Shown here piece by piece: positions 1-5,616 of a DNA stretch of 7,565 nt. Position numbers and translations under genes: made by a program. The stretch is from the NCBI GenBank assembly GCA_964584755.1, contig CAZPAV010000077.1:1-7565 (forward strand). The letters are read 5' to 3'. Each line of letters begins with the position of its first letter. The stretch's first letter is position 1. The notes beneath the pieces were generated by a model that saw nothing but the letters and a program-made list of their open reading frames with translations, did not search any database and was not told the DNA's origin. The stretch comes from CAZPAV01 sp964584755. GTDB taxonomy: Bacteria > Actinomycetota > Acidimicrobiia > Spongiisociales > UBA5794.

Positions 1-1
1 G

Positions 2-415
2 GTCGATCCCGACGAGATCCTCGCGGAGCCCTGCGACATCCTCGCCCCGTGCGCCCTCGGGGGGATCCTCGACGACCGGACCATCCCCCGCCTCCGCTGC
101 AGCGCGATCGTCGGATCCGCGAACAACCAGCTCGCCCGGGAGGACCACGCCGACGCGCTCGCGGCGCGGGGCATCCTCTACGCCCCGGACTTCGTGGTGA
201 ACGCGGGGGGGATCATCAACATCGCCGTCGAGCTCGAACCGGGCGGCTACGTCCCCGAGGAGGCCGTCCGCCGGGTCGACCGGATCTTCGAGAACATGAG
301 GAACGTCCTCGAGCGAGCCGCGGCGAGCGGGGTCACGCCCGCCGCGGCGGCGACGGCACTCGCCCGCGAGCGCATCGCGCGGGCGCGGCACGAGGACACC
401 GGCGAGCGCCCGTAG
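2..415 (+). CDS. Leu/Val/Phe dehydrogenase family, C-terminal part (5' end outside window)
   Basis: C-terminal 137 residues of an NAD-dependent amino acid dehydrogenase of the leucine/valine/phenylalanine branch of the Glu/Leu/Phe/Val dehydrogenase family. These enzymes reversibly deaminate a branched-chain or aromatic L-amino acid to its 2-oxo acid in the cytoplasm. Visible motifs of the nucleotide-binding domain, counted from the first codon in the window: DILAPCALGG (12-21), IVGSANNQL (36-44), and the segment IL-YAPDFVVNAGGIIN (58-73) typical of this branch. The usual helical C-terminus follows and ends in a normal stop. The N-terminal substrate domain with the catalytic lysines lies before the window, so substrate preference cannot be judged. 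It converges on the next gene with a 19-bp gap and no terminator hairpin visible. Family assignment is firm; leucine versus valine is not resolved. Confidence 0.93.
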   Translation, partial: VDPDEILAEPCDILAPCALGGILDDRTIPRLRCSAIVGSANNQLAREDHADALAARGILYAPDFVVNAGGIINIAVELEPGGYVPEEAVRRVDRIFENMRNVLERAAASGVTPAAAATALARERIARARHEDTGERP

Positions 416-434
416 CGGGCCCCCGGCCTCGTTC

Positions 435-827
435 TCACCTGTCGTAGCGGGGGAAGTGGGCGTGGACGAGACGGACGTCGTTGTACTCGTGCAGGCAGAC
501 GACCCTGCCGTCGGCCACCTCGAGGACGTCGACGCCGTGGTTCTCCCACGGCGCGCCCGAGGCGGTGGTGGCCGTCTCCTCCCAGAGGACGGCCGCCACG
601 GATCCCTCGACGATCCGCTTCCGGATGCGGAACTCGAGGTTCTCGAGGAGCGGGCCGGCGAAGGCGAGGAAGCGACGGGTCGCCGCCTTGCCGTGGAGCT
701 CCGCCTGACCCAGGAAGCGGACCTCCACGTCGTCGTCCATCACCGCCAGCATGCCCTCCGCGTTCCCGGCGAGGAACGCCGCGTACAGCGCCGCGACCAC
801 CTGCTCCGTGCTTCCCTCCTCGGCCAT
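435..827 (-). CDS. SnoaL-like / NTF2-fold protein (130 aa)
   Basis: A 130-residue protein of the NTF2-like superfamily (SnoaL / ketosteroid-isomerase type), a small cone-shaped fold used by isomerases, hydrolases and ligand-binding proteins. The N-terminal helix pattern VVAALYAAFLAGNAEGMLAV is followed by a strand ending DDDVEVRF, then LHGKAATRRFLAF, a central strand carrying AAVLWEET, and the typical terminal strands VDVLEVADGRVVCLHEYND. The start was set at ATG 827-825 because AGGAGG lies 5 nt upstream on the minus strand. The frame stays open further up (to 974), but that stretch crosses the promoter region and has no family-like sequence. It is divergent from another 130-residue NTF2-like gene and shares its control region. 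The specific reaction is unknown; a histidine-rich C-terminus (HEYNDVRLVHAHF) is the only striking local feature. Confidence 0.87.
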   Translation of the reverse strand: MAEEGSTEQVVAALYAAFLAGNAEGMLAVMDDDVEVRFLGQAELHGKAATRRFLAFAGPLLENLEFRIRKRIVEGSVAAVLWEETATTASGAPWENHGVDVLEVADGRVVCLHEYNDVRLVHAHFPRYDR

Positions 828-927
828 CGCCGCCTCCTCGCCTCGCCGACGCCCCGACCGCGTCCCGTCCGCGGCGGCGATCGTCGCCCGGTACTCCACG
901 GCGCTCGCCACTCGGAACGCCCCTGTC

Positions 928-953
928 GTGGCGATGATTATAATCTTCGCCAC
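928..953. promoter_or_regulatory. 26-bp inverted repeat, candidate operator between divergent genes
   Basis: The half-site GTGGCGATGATTA (928-940) is followed directly by TAATCTTCGCCAC (941-953). Twelve of the thirteen opposed pairs are complementary; only 935/946 mismatch. The core GATTATAATC (936-945) is a perfect palindrome. The repeat covers both -10 elements of the divergent pair, so a dimeric regulator bound here would block both genes. The repeat is seen directly; binding by a regulator is inference, and no regulator gene is in the window. The very AT-rich core in such GC-rich DNA makes chance symmetry unlikely. Confidence 0.65.
937..944. promoter_or_regulatory. Overlapping back-to-back -10 elements (bidirectional promoter)
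   Basis: TATAAT reads on the plus strand at 939-944 and on the minus strand at 942-937, sharing four base pairs. The plus element would start transcription near 951, just before the ribosome site and ATG at 973. The minus element would start near 930, giving a leader of about 100 nt before the start at 827. No convincing -35 hexamer is visible at 16-18 bp on either side. Because the two hexamers overlap, polymerase can use only one direction at a time. Confidence 0.6.
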
Positions 954-972
954 CATTCCTGGGAGAGGACGC

Positions 973-1365
973 ATGGAAGGAACGGCCGAGGATCGGGAGC
1001 AGGCTCGGGAGCTCGTCCGTCGTCTCGTCGCCGCCTACAACGCCAAGGACCTCGAGGGGATCCTCTCCTCGTACGCACCACAGGCCCGGTACTGGAGCAC
1101 GCTCGGGGGCTGGCAGTCCGGTCGGGAGGCACTACGCGAGCACGTCACCCACCTGTTCACGACCCTTCCCGACGAGACGATGGAGATCCTGACGCTGGTC
1201 ACCGACGGCGAGACCGCGGTCGCCCAGTTCGCCTCCACGGGCACCTCGGGATCCGGGGATCCCTACCGGATCGAGTTCGCCGAGGTGTACGAGATCCGGG
1301 ACGGCCGGATCCTCGAGACCCGGGTCTACGTCGACCCCGAGGACGTGGCGGCGATCGCGACATGA
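973..1365 (+). CDS. SnoaL-like / NTF2-fold protein (130 aa)
   Basis: A second 130-residue NTF2-like (SnoaL-type) protein. The N-terminal helices AREL-VRRLVAAYNAKDLEGILSSYAP are typical, as are WQSGREALREHVTHLF after the first strand, a middle section TLVTDGETAVAQF, and the closing strands IEFAEVYEIRDGRILETRVYVDP. The start is ATG 973, preceded by GGGAGAGGA (961-969). An earlier in-frame start would run through the promoter. Family members act as isomerases, hydrolases or dehydratases on small organic molecules, or bind ligands without catalysis; no residue set here settles which. It shares only fold-level similarity with its divergent neighbour, though the lengths are identical. The LLM oxidoreductase begins 76 bp downstream on the same strand, so the two may be cotranscribed. 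Confidence 0.88.
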   Translation: MEGTAEDREQARELVRRLVAAYNAKDLEGILSSYAPQARYWSTLGGWQSGREALREHVTHLFTTLPDETMEILTLVTDGETAVAQFASTGTSGSGDPYRIEFAEVYEIRDGRILETRVYVDPEDVAAIAT

Positions 1366-1402
1366 CGAGCCGCACGTTCCCGGCCCCGCCGCACCCCCGG
1401 TT

Positions 1403-1426
1403 CCGCCGCCCCCCCGACGGCGGCGG
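1403..1426 (+). other. GC hairpin just upstream of the LLM ribosome site
   Basis: CCGCCGCC (1403-1410) can pair perfectly with GGCGGCGG (1419-1426) around an 8-base C-rich loop. The 3' arm abuts the GGAGG ribosome site at 1427-1431. There is no T-tract, so it is not an intrinsic terminator. It could stabilise the upstream message or reduce translation of the next gene, but hairpins of this size also arise by chance in DNA this rich in G and C. Confidence 0.35.
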
Positions 1427-1441
1427 GGAGGTCGGGTCACC

Positions 1442-2419
1442 ATGAGCCTCGGCCTCGTGATCGGGAGCGCGGTGGGGCCGGAGCATCTCGTCGCCTCGGC
1501 CCGGAGCGCCGAAGCGGCCGGCTTCGACGAGATCTGGCTCGCCGAGGACTTCTTCTTCACCGGAGGCGTCGCCGGAGCGAACATCGCCCTCGGCGCCACG
1601 GAGCGCATCGGCGTGCGTCTCGGCGTCGTCTCGGCGGTGGTGCGCCACCCGGCGCTCCTCGCCATGGAGGTGGCGACCACCGCCCGGGCACACCCCGGTC
1701 GCTTCCTGCCGGGGATCGGACTCGGCGTTCCCGCGTGGATGCGCCAGATGGGCCTCATGCCTCGCTCACCGCTCACCGCCATGCGCGAGTGCGTGACCGG
1801 GCTCCGCCGGCTCCTTCGTGGCGAGGAGGTGACCGAGAACGGCGAGGTCTTCACCTTCGACGGGGTCCGTCTCGTCTACCCCCAGACCGAGCCCGTCCCC
1901 ATCCACATGGGCGTGCTGGGTCCGAAGATGCTGCAGCTCTCCGGCGAGATCGCCGACGGCTCGGTGCTCTCGGTGGGCGCCGGCGTGGAGTACGTCACCT
2001 GGGCCCGCGGCCAGATCGACGTCGGACGCGAGCGTGCCGGGCGGACCGATCCCCACCACCTCACCGTCTTCGCCATCTACTCGGTGGATCACGACCCGCA
2101 GCGGGCGGTGGCGGCGGCCCGGGCCACGCTCGCCTTCTACAAGGCCGTGGGGGGACGGAACGCCCTCACCGACGTCGCCGGCGTCAGCGACCGCCTCGAG
2201 GAGATGCTCGCCCGGGGCGGGCCGGAGACCGTGGCCGCGGAGATGCCGGACGACTGGGTCGAGCGACTCGCCGTCGCCGGATCGCCGCACGACGTGACCG
2301 AGAAGATCCGGCGGCTCCTCGCCGCGGGCGCCGACTCCGTCGCGCTCTTCCCCACCCCCGGCGAGCGCGCTGCCGACATCATCGCCCTCACCGCCGCCGA
2401 GGTGCTTCCCCGCCTCTGA
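1442..2419 (+). CDS. LLM-class (luciferase-like) flavin/F420-dependent oxidoreductase
   Basis: A 325-residue member of the bacterial luciferase-like superfamily, a TIM barrel that binds FMN or coenzyme F420 and oxidises or reduces a small organic substrate in the cytoplasm. Recognisable segments: the first strand MSLGLVIGS; AAGFDEIWLAEDFFF (25-39); the block RHPALLAMEVATTARAHPGRFLPGIGLG (68-95) typical of the family; and, after a linker, VRLVYPQTEPVPIHMGVLGPKMLQLSGEIADGSVLS, also typical. The C-terminal helix ends in a normal stop. Length matches F420-dependent methylenetetrahydromethanopterin-reductase-like members. ATG 1442 was chosen because GGAGG (1427-1431) lies 10 nt upstream. The cofactor cannot be proven from sequence; F420 is plausible in an actinobacterium. 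The substrate is unknown. A promoter for the next gene lies downstream, so readthrough and independent transcription are both possible. Confidence 0.92.
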   Translation: MSLGLVIGSAVGPEHLVASARSAEAAGFDEIWLAEDFFFTGGVAGANIALGATERIGVRLGVVSAVVRHPALLAMEVATTARAHPGRFLPGIGLGVPAWMRQMGLMPRSPLTAMRECVTGLRRLLRGEEVTENGEVFTFDGVRLVYPQTEPVPIHMGVLGPKMLQLSGEIADGSVLSVGAGVEYVTWARGQIDVGRERAGRTDPHHLTVFAIYSVDHDPQRAVAAARATLAFYKAVGGRNALTDVAGVSDRLEEMLARGGPETVAAEMPDDWVERLAVAGSPHDVTEKIRRLLAAGADSVALFPTPGERAADIIALTAAEVLPRL

Positions 2420-2486
2420 GCGGCCCCGCCCGCCACCGCTTCCCAGCCTCGACACGGGGGCGATCGCCGCCGCCGTCCCCATATCT

Positions 2487-2492
2487 TATAAT
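2487..2492 (+). promoter_or_regulatory. -10 element for the DHDPS-like gene
   Basis: TATAAT lies in the short AT-rich island ATATCTTATAATC, surrounded by GC-rich DNA. A transcript would begin near 2499, about 7 nt before the ribosome site (2506-2512). No -35 hexamer is recognisable at the usual distance. A small palindrome, GGCGATCGCC (2459-2468), lies roughly where a -35 box or operator would be. Confidence 0.55.
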
Positions 2493-2505
2493 CCTCGGGT
2501 CGGAC

Positions 2506-2521
2506 AGGGAGGTCCACCATC
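2506..2521 (+). promoter_or_regulatory. Ribosome site followed by a non-standard ATC start codon
   Basis: AGGGAGG (2506-2512) is followed after 6 nt by ATC (2519-2521), in frame with the DHDPS-like protein. The same frame has a TAA stop at 2489-2491 and no ATG, GTG, TTG or CTG between that stop and GTG 2651. The ribosome site therefore fixes the start at ATC, unless the third base is a sequencing error for ATG. Confidence 0.6.
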
Positions 2522-3412
2522 GCGGCTGCAGTCCTCGCCGAGCGCCTCGCCGGCGTCGGCGTCACGCCCGTCACCCCCTTCAGCCCGGACCTCACCCGCG
2601 TCGACGAGGGCGCCCTCCGTGCCAACCTCTCCCACCTCCTCGAGCACGGGGTGGGCCTCGTCTTCCCCGCCGGCAACACCGGCGAAGCGGCGTCTCTCTC
2701 CCCACGGGAGTGGACCCGGGTGGTCGAGGTCAGTGCCGCCACCGTCGCCGGACGCGCCGCCGTCGTACCCGGGATCGGTCACGAGCTCCCCCAAGCCCTC
2801 GACATGGCGGCACGGGCAGAGTCCCTCGGCGCCGACGGCCTCCTCCTCATGCCGCGCGAGCAGCCCTACGTCTGCTCTGCCGGCATCGTCGCCTACTGGC
2901 GCCGCATCCTCGCCGCGACCACCCTGCCGGTCATCGTCTACAAGCGGACCCTCCCCCACGACGGGGAGCTGCGCGCCATCGTCACCGAACCCCAGGTGCT
3001 GGGATGCAAGTACGCCGACCACGACGTCTCCCGATTCGCCGACATCACCGCCGCGCTCCCCGACGCGGTGGTCTGGACCTGCGGCATCGCCGAGCGGTAC
3101 GCCCCCGCCTTCCATCAGGCGGGCGCCTCGGGGTTCACCTCGGGACTGGCGAACTTCGCGCCCCGGATCTCCCACGCGCTCCAGGACGCCCTCGTCGCCG
3201 GGGACGCGTCCGGCGCCGCCCGACTGCGGGACCGCTGCGCCCCCTTCGAGAACCTCCGCGCCCGCCACGACGGCGCCTTCAACGTCGCCGCGGTGAAGAC
3301 CGCCATGGACGCCGTCGGACTCGCCGGAGGGTCGGTCCGACCGCCGCTGCGTGACCTCGACGAGCCGGCCCGCCGCGAGGTCCACGCCCTCGTCCCCGAT
3401 CTGCTCTCCTGA
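2519..3412 (+). CDS. Dihydrodipicolinate synthase (DHDPS)-family lyase/dehydratase
   Basis: A 297-residue TIM-barrel enzyme of the class I (Schiff-base) aldolase family that includes DHDPS, N-acetylneuraminate lyase and 5-dehydro-4-deoxyglucarate dehydratase. Counting the ATC as residue 1: first strand VGVTPVTPF with a following acidic residue; AGNTGE (51-56), the substrate-carboxylate loop; VIVYKR with the catalytic-type Tyr141; and GCKYADHD with the likely Schiff-base Lys164. Then come a GFTSGL segment (about 205-210) and the helical C-terminal part. True DHDPS usually has YNxP after the tyrosine, whereas this protein has YKR, so it probably belongs to a catabolic subgroup rather than lysine synthesis. 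The start is unusual (see the ATC entry); the first canonical start (GTG 2651) would remove 44 residues, including the first barrel strand. DUF917 follows 9 bp downstream, which suggests coupled translation. Confidence 0.88.
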   Translation: MAAAVLAERLAGVGVTPVTPFSPDLTRVDEGALRANLSHLLEHGVGLVFPAGNTGEAASLSPREWTRVVEVSAATVAGRAAVVPGIGHELPQALDMAARAESLGADGLLLMPREQPYVCSAGIVAYWRRILAATTLPVIVYKRTLPHDGELRAIVTEPQVLGCKYADHDVSRFADITAALPDAVVWTCGIAERYAPAFHQAGASGFTSGLANFAPRISHALQDALVAGDASGAARLRDRCAPFENLRARHDGAFNVAAVKTAMDAVGLAGGSVRPPLRDLDEPARREVHALVPDLLS

Positions 3413-3421
3413 GAGGAGCCG

Positions 3422-4585
3422 ATGAACCCATCCGAGACCCTGCTCCGGGCCGAGGACGCCGAGGCGCTCCTCCTCGGCCTCGGCATGTTCGCCACCGGAG
3501 GCGGCGGGCTCGCCGCGCGCGGCCGGGCGATGTTGACGGCGCTCCGTGACGACGGCATCCCCGTCGCGTGGACGCCCCTCTCCGCGCTCGATCCCGACAC
3601 GCTCGCCTGCTCCGTCTTCGGCATGGGGTCCATCGCCCCGCACCCCCCCATGACCCCCGACGAGATGCGGCGCTTCGGGGTGCCGGGAGAACGCCACCCC
3701 CGGCCCTGGCTGCGCGCGGTCGCGGAGCTCGAGGCCCACCTCGGCGAGCCCATCGGCGCGATCGTTCCCTTCGAGCTCGGTCCGTCGAACACCGTGGTGG
3801 CGATCGACGCCGCGGCGCGCTCGGGCCGGGCGCTCGTCGACGCCGACTTCGTGGGCCGCGCCCTCCCCAAGATGAGCCAGGCGCTCCCGGCCGTGCACGG
3901 CCTGCGGGTCTGGCCCGTGGCGATCTGCGACCCGTGGGGAACCGCCCTGCTCATGACGGACGCTCCGAGCGGCGCCGTCGCCGAGCGCGTCGGCAAGATG
4001 GTCTCCCGGGTCACGAAGGCCGTCGACGTCGCCGCGTCCTGCTCCCACGCCGCGTTCCCCAATCGCCTCCGCGCCCTCGCCGGCGCCACGGTCCCGGGAA
4101 CGCTCTCCCGCTCCCTCGCCGTCGGCCGTCGCGTCCTCGAGGCTCGGCTCCGGGGCGACGATCCGGTGACGGCGGCCCGGGCGGCCCTCGGCGCCCGCCG
4201 CCTCTTCCGCGGCGAGGTGCGGGAACGCGCCTGGCAGGACGCGCCGGACGGGTACATGGAGGGCACGACCACCATCGCGGGGGCGGAGGAGTTCCGGGGT
4301 GGCACGCTCGAGATCTGGTTCCAGAACGAGCACCACCTCGCCCGCCGGGACGGGACTCCCGTGGCGATGAGCCCCGACATCGTCGCGGTCCTCGACGTCA
4401 CGGACGCGACGCCGATCTCGAACACGGAGCTGGCACCCGGCCGCCACGTCGTCGTCCTCGGGTTCCCCGGCCCCGAGGCGTACCGGCACGGCGCCGCCCT
4501 GACGGCGACCGAGCCCCGTCACTACGGCATCGAGCTCGACTACGTCCCCATCGAGGAGCTCGCCGACTCCGAGCCTCGCCGCTGA
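3422..4585 (+). CDS. DUF917 family protein (S-methyl thiohydantoin desulfurase-like domain)
   Basis: A 387-residue protein of the DUF917 family, whose domain Pfam names after S-methyl thiohydantoin desulfurase; members often sit beside hydantoinase genes. Visible: the N-terminal glycine loop FATGGGGL (23-30); FGMGSIAP (66-73); PFELGPSN (116-123); GRALVDADFVGRALPKMSQ (135-153), a well-conserved family segment; an SHAAF region where the central part begins; GYMEGTTTIAG; EIWFQNEHH; and a C-terminal VLGFPGPEAYR. It is full length for the family. The start is ATG 3422 with GAGAGGAG just upstream, overlapping the stop of the preceding gene's region, so it is likely cotranscribed with the DHDPS-like enzyme. 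No hydantoinase or oxoprolinase gene is present in the window, so the hydantoin link is by family only. Cytoplasmic; no signal peptide or membrane segment seen. Confidence 0.9.
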   Translation: MNPSETLLRAEDAEALLLGLGMFATGGGGLAARGRAMLTALRDDGIPVAWTPLSALDPDTLACSVFGMGSIAPHPPMTPDEMRRFGVPGERHPRPWLRAVAELEAHLGEPIGAIVPFELGPSNTVVAIDAAARSGRALVDADFVGRALPKMSQALPAVHGLRVWPVAICDPWGTALLMTDAPSGAVAERVGKMVSRVTKAVDVAASCSHAAFPNRLRALAGATVPGTLSRSLAVGRRVLEARLRGDDPVTAARAALGARRLFRGEVRERAWQDAPDGYMEGTTTIAGAEEFRGGTLEIWFQNEHHLARRDGTPVAMSPDIVAVLDVTDATPISNTELAPGRHVVVLGFPGPEAYRHGAALTATEPRHYGIELDYVPIEELADSEPRR

Positions 4586-4613
4586 CCGCCGCTCGCCGAG
4601 CCCCACCGCCCGG

Positions 4614-5552
4614 TCACGTCCCCTCGTCGCGACCCATCGTCTGCAGATGCCGGAGCGACCCGTAGCGGCGCGTCGCCGTGGCGAACTCCTCCGGATCGTA
4701 GAGACGCAACGTCCCGGCACCGAAGCGTTGCGCCACCTCCAGGCAGAACTCCACCGCCAGGGCCACGTCCTCGGGACGGCTCGCCCCCGTCGCCGAGCCC
4801 GGCACCGCCACCTCCGCGGTCGTGGCGACGCCCACCACGGGGGCCGCGGTGGCGACCGCCGGTTGCAGGATCGAGTTCACGTGGAAGAGCCCGTTGCCGT
4901 AGGGCGTGATGTCGTAGGTGGAGATGGGGAGGACTCGCGCCGGGATGCCGCACACCTGCTCGTACACCGTGACGAGATCCGGCGCGACCGGCAGCACCCA
5001 GCCGCGGAGCACCGTCGCGGTGAAGGCGATGCCCCGATGGTTGAGGATCCGGTTCCCCTTGGAGGCGTCGACGACGAGCACGGCCTCCATCTCCGGCCCC
5101 ACCTCCATCTCGTTCATCACCCGCATCGGGACCGGCGTTCCCATGAACGGCACCGGATCGTGCGGCTCGGTCGGCGCCGCCGGACACACGTGCGTGGCGA
5201 TCGTCACGTCACCGGGTAGTCGATCCCCCCGCCGTGCCATGCGGGCCAGGCGCAGCGCGGCGGCCACGGCCGCCACGGCGCCGTCGCCGTCCGAGACGAG
5301 CCCGACCCGATGGGGTCGCACCCCGACCCCGCCGAGCCGCCCCACGATCCCGATCGTCGGCGCCTCCCCACCGCTTCGGCGGCCCCGCTCCCCCGCGACC
5401 CGGGTGCGTAGGAACGTCGTGCGTCCCCGCTCCCCCGCCATCGGGGTCACCTCGACCTCGAGACCCGCGTCACGCCACAGGGCGGCGACCTCCTCACCCT
5501 CGCCCGGGCCTCCCAGGACCTCCATGGCCGTCAGCACCTCACCCAGCGCCAT
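4614..5552 (-). CDS. DUF1177 family protein
   Basis: A 312-residue protein matching the uncharacterised DUF1177 family. With ATG 5552 as residue 1, the conserved blocks are: GIVGRLGGVGVRPHRVGLVSDGDGA (68-92); ATHVCPAAPTEPHDPVPFMG (119-138); EMEVGPEMEAVLVVDASKGNRILN (148-171); and DITPYGNGLFHVNSILQP (214-231), followed by APVVGVA. The density of invariant His, Asp, Cys and Asn suggests an enzyme, perhaps metal-dependent, but no reaction is known to me. The start was moved from the upstream GTG (5555) because AGGAGG (complement of 5557-5562) leaves only 1 nt before GTG but 4 nt before ATG. It converges on the DUF917 gene (28 bp apart) and diverges from the 2-hydroxyacid dehydrogenase. Adjacency to DUF917 points to the same pathway. 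Confidence 0.88.
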   Translation of the reverse strand: MALGEVLTAMEVLGGPGEGEEVAALWRDAGLEVEVTPMAGERGRTTFLRTRVAGERGRRSGGEAPTIGIVGRLGGVGVRPHRVGLVSDGDGAVAAVAAALRLARMARRGDRLPGDVTIATHVCPAAPTEPHDPVPFMGTPVPMRVMNEMEVGPEMEAVLVVDASKGNRILNHRGIAFTATVLRGWVLPVAPDLVTVYEQVCGIPARVLPISTYDITPYGNGLFHVNSILQPAVATAAPVVGVATTAEVAVPGSATGASRPEDVALAVEFCLEVAQRFGAGTLRLYDPEEFATATRRYGSLRHLQTMGRDEGT

Positions 5553-5578
5553 CACCCCTCCTCGTCGCGACCCGCCGG

Positions 5579-5588
5579 ATCATATAAT
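5579..5588. promoter_or_regulatory. Overlapping -10 elements between DUF1177 and 2-hydroxyacid dehydrogenase
   Basis: TATAAT reads on the plus strand (5583-5588) and TATGAT on the minus strand (5584-5579), in a 64-bp intergenic region. Predicted starts lie near 5595 (plus) and 5572 (minus), each just upstream of a purine-rich ribosome site. The stretch 5578-5589 is a 12-bp palindrome with one mismatched pair, and GCCGG/CCGGC arms (5574-5578 and 5593-5597) flank it. No -35 box is evident. Confidence 0.5.
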
Positions 5589-5616
5589 CTCGCCGGCCAG
5601 GAGGAGGAGACGCAGG

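Noticed and set aside
828..974. N-terminal extension of the minus-strand SnoaL-like protein to 179 residues
   Set aside because: The extension crosses the overlapping -10 elements and the inverted repeat, and the internal ATG at 827 has an excellent ribosome site.
1403..1426. Intrinsic terminator after the second SnoaL-like gene
   Set aside because: The hairpin is strong but no T-tract follows; the next bases are the GGAGG ribosome site of the LLM gene.
1735..3354. A 539-codon plus-strand frame
   Set aside because: It is a shifted reading of the LLM and DHDPS-like genes, mostly Arg, Pro and His, and crosses the intergenic promoter region between them.
2651..3412. GTG 2651 as the start of the DHDPS-like gene
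   Set aside because: It would drop the first barrel strand and the VTPVTPF segment, and there is no ribosome site before it, whereas AGGGAGG lies correctly before ATC 2519.
4586..4613. Bidirectional terminator between the convergent DUF917 and DUF1177 genes
   Set aside because: The 28-bp gap holds no inverted repeat with a T-tract on either strand.
2486..4720. A 744-codon open frame on the minus strand
   Set aside because: It lies entirely opposite the DHDPS-like and DUF917 genes, is rich in Gly, Arg, Asp and Glu as expected from the complement of GC-rich coding DNA, and shows no family motif.
4918..5616. Upstream extension of the 2-hydroxyacid dehydrogenase frame
   Set aside because: The frame is open only as the antisense of DUF1177. 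Family sequence begins at about 5617, immediately after a promoter and ribosome site.
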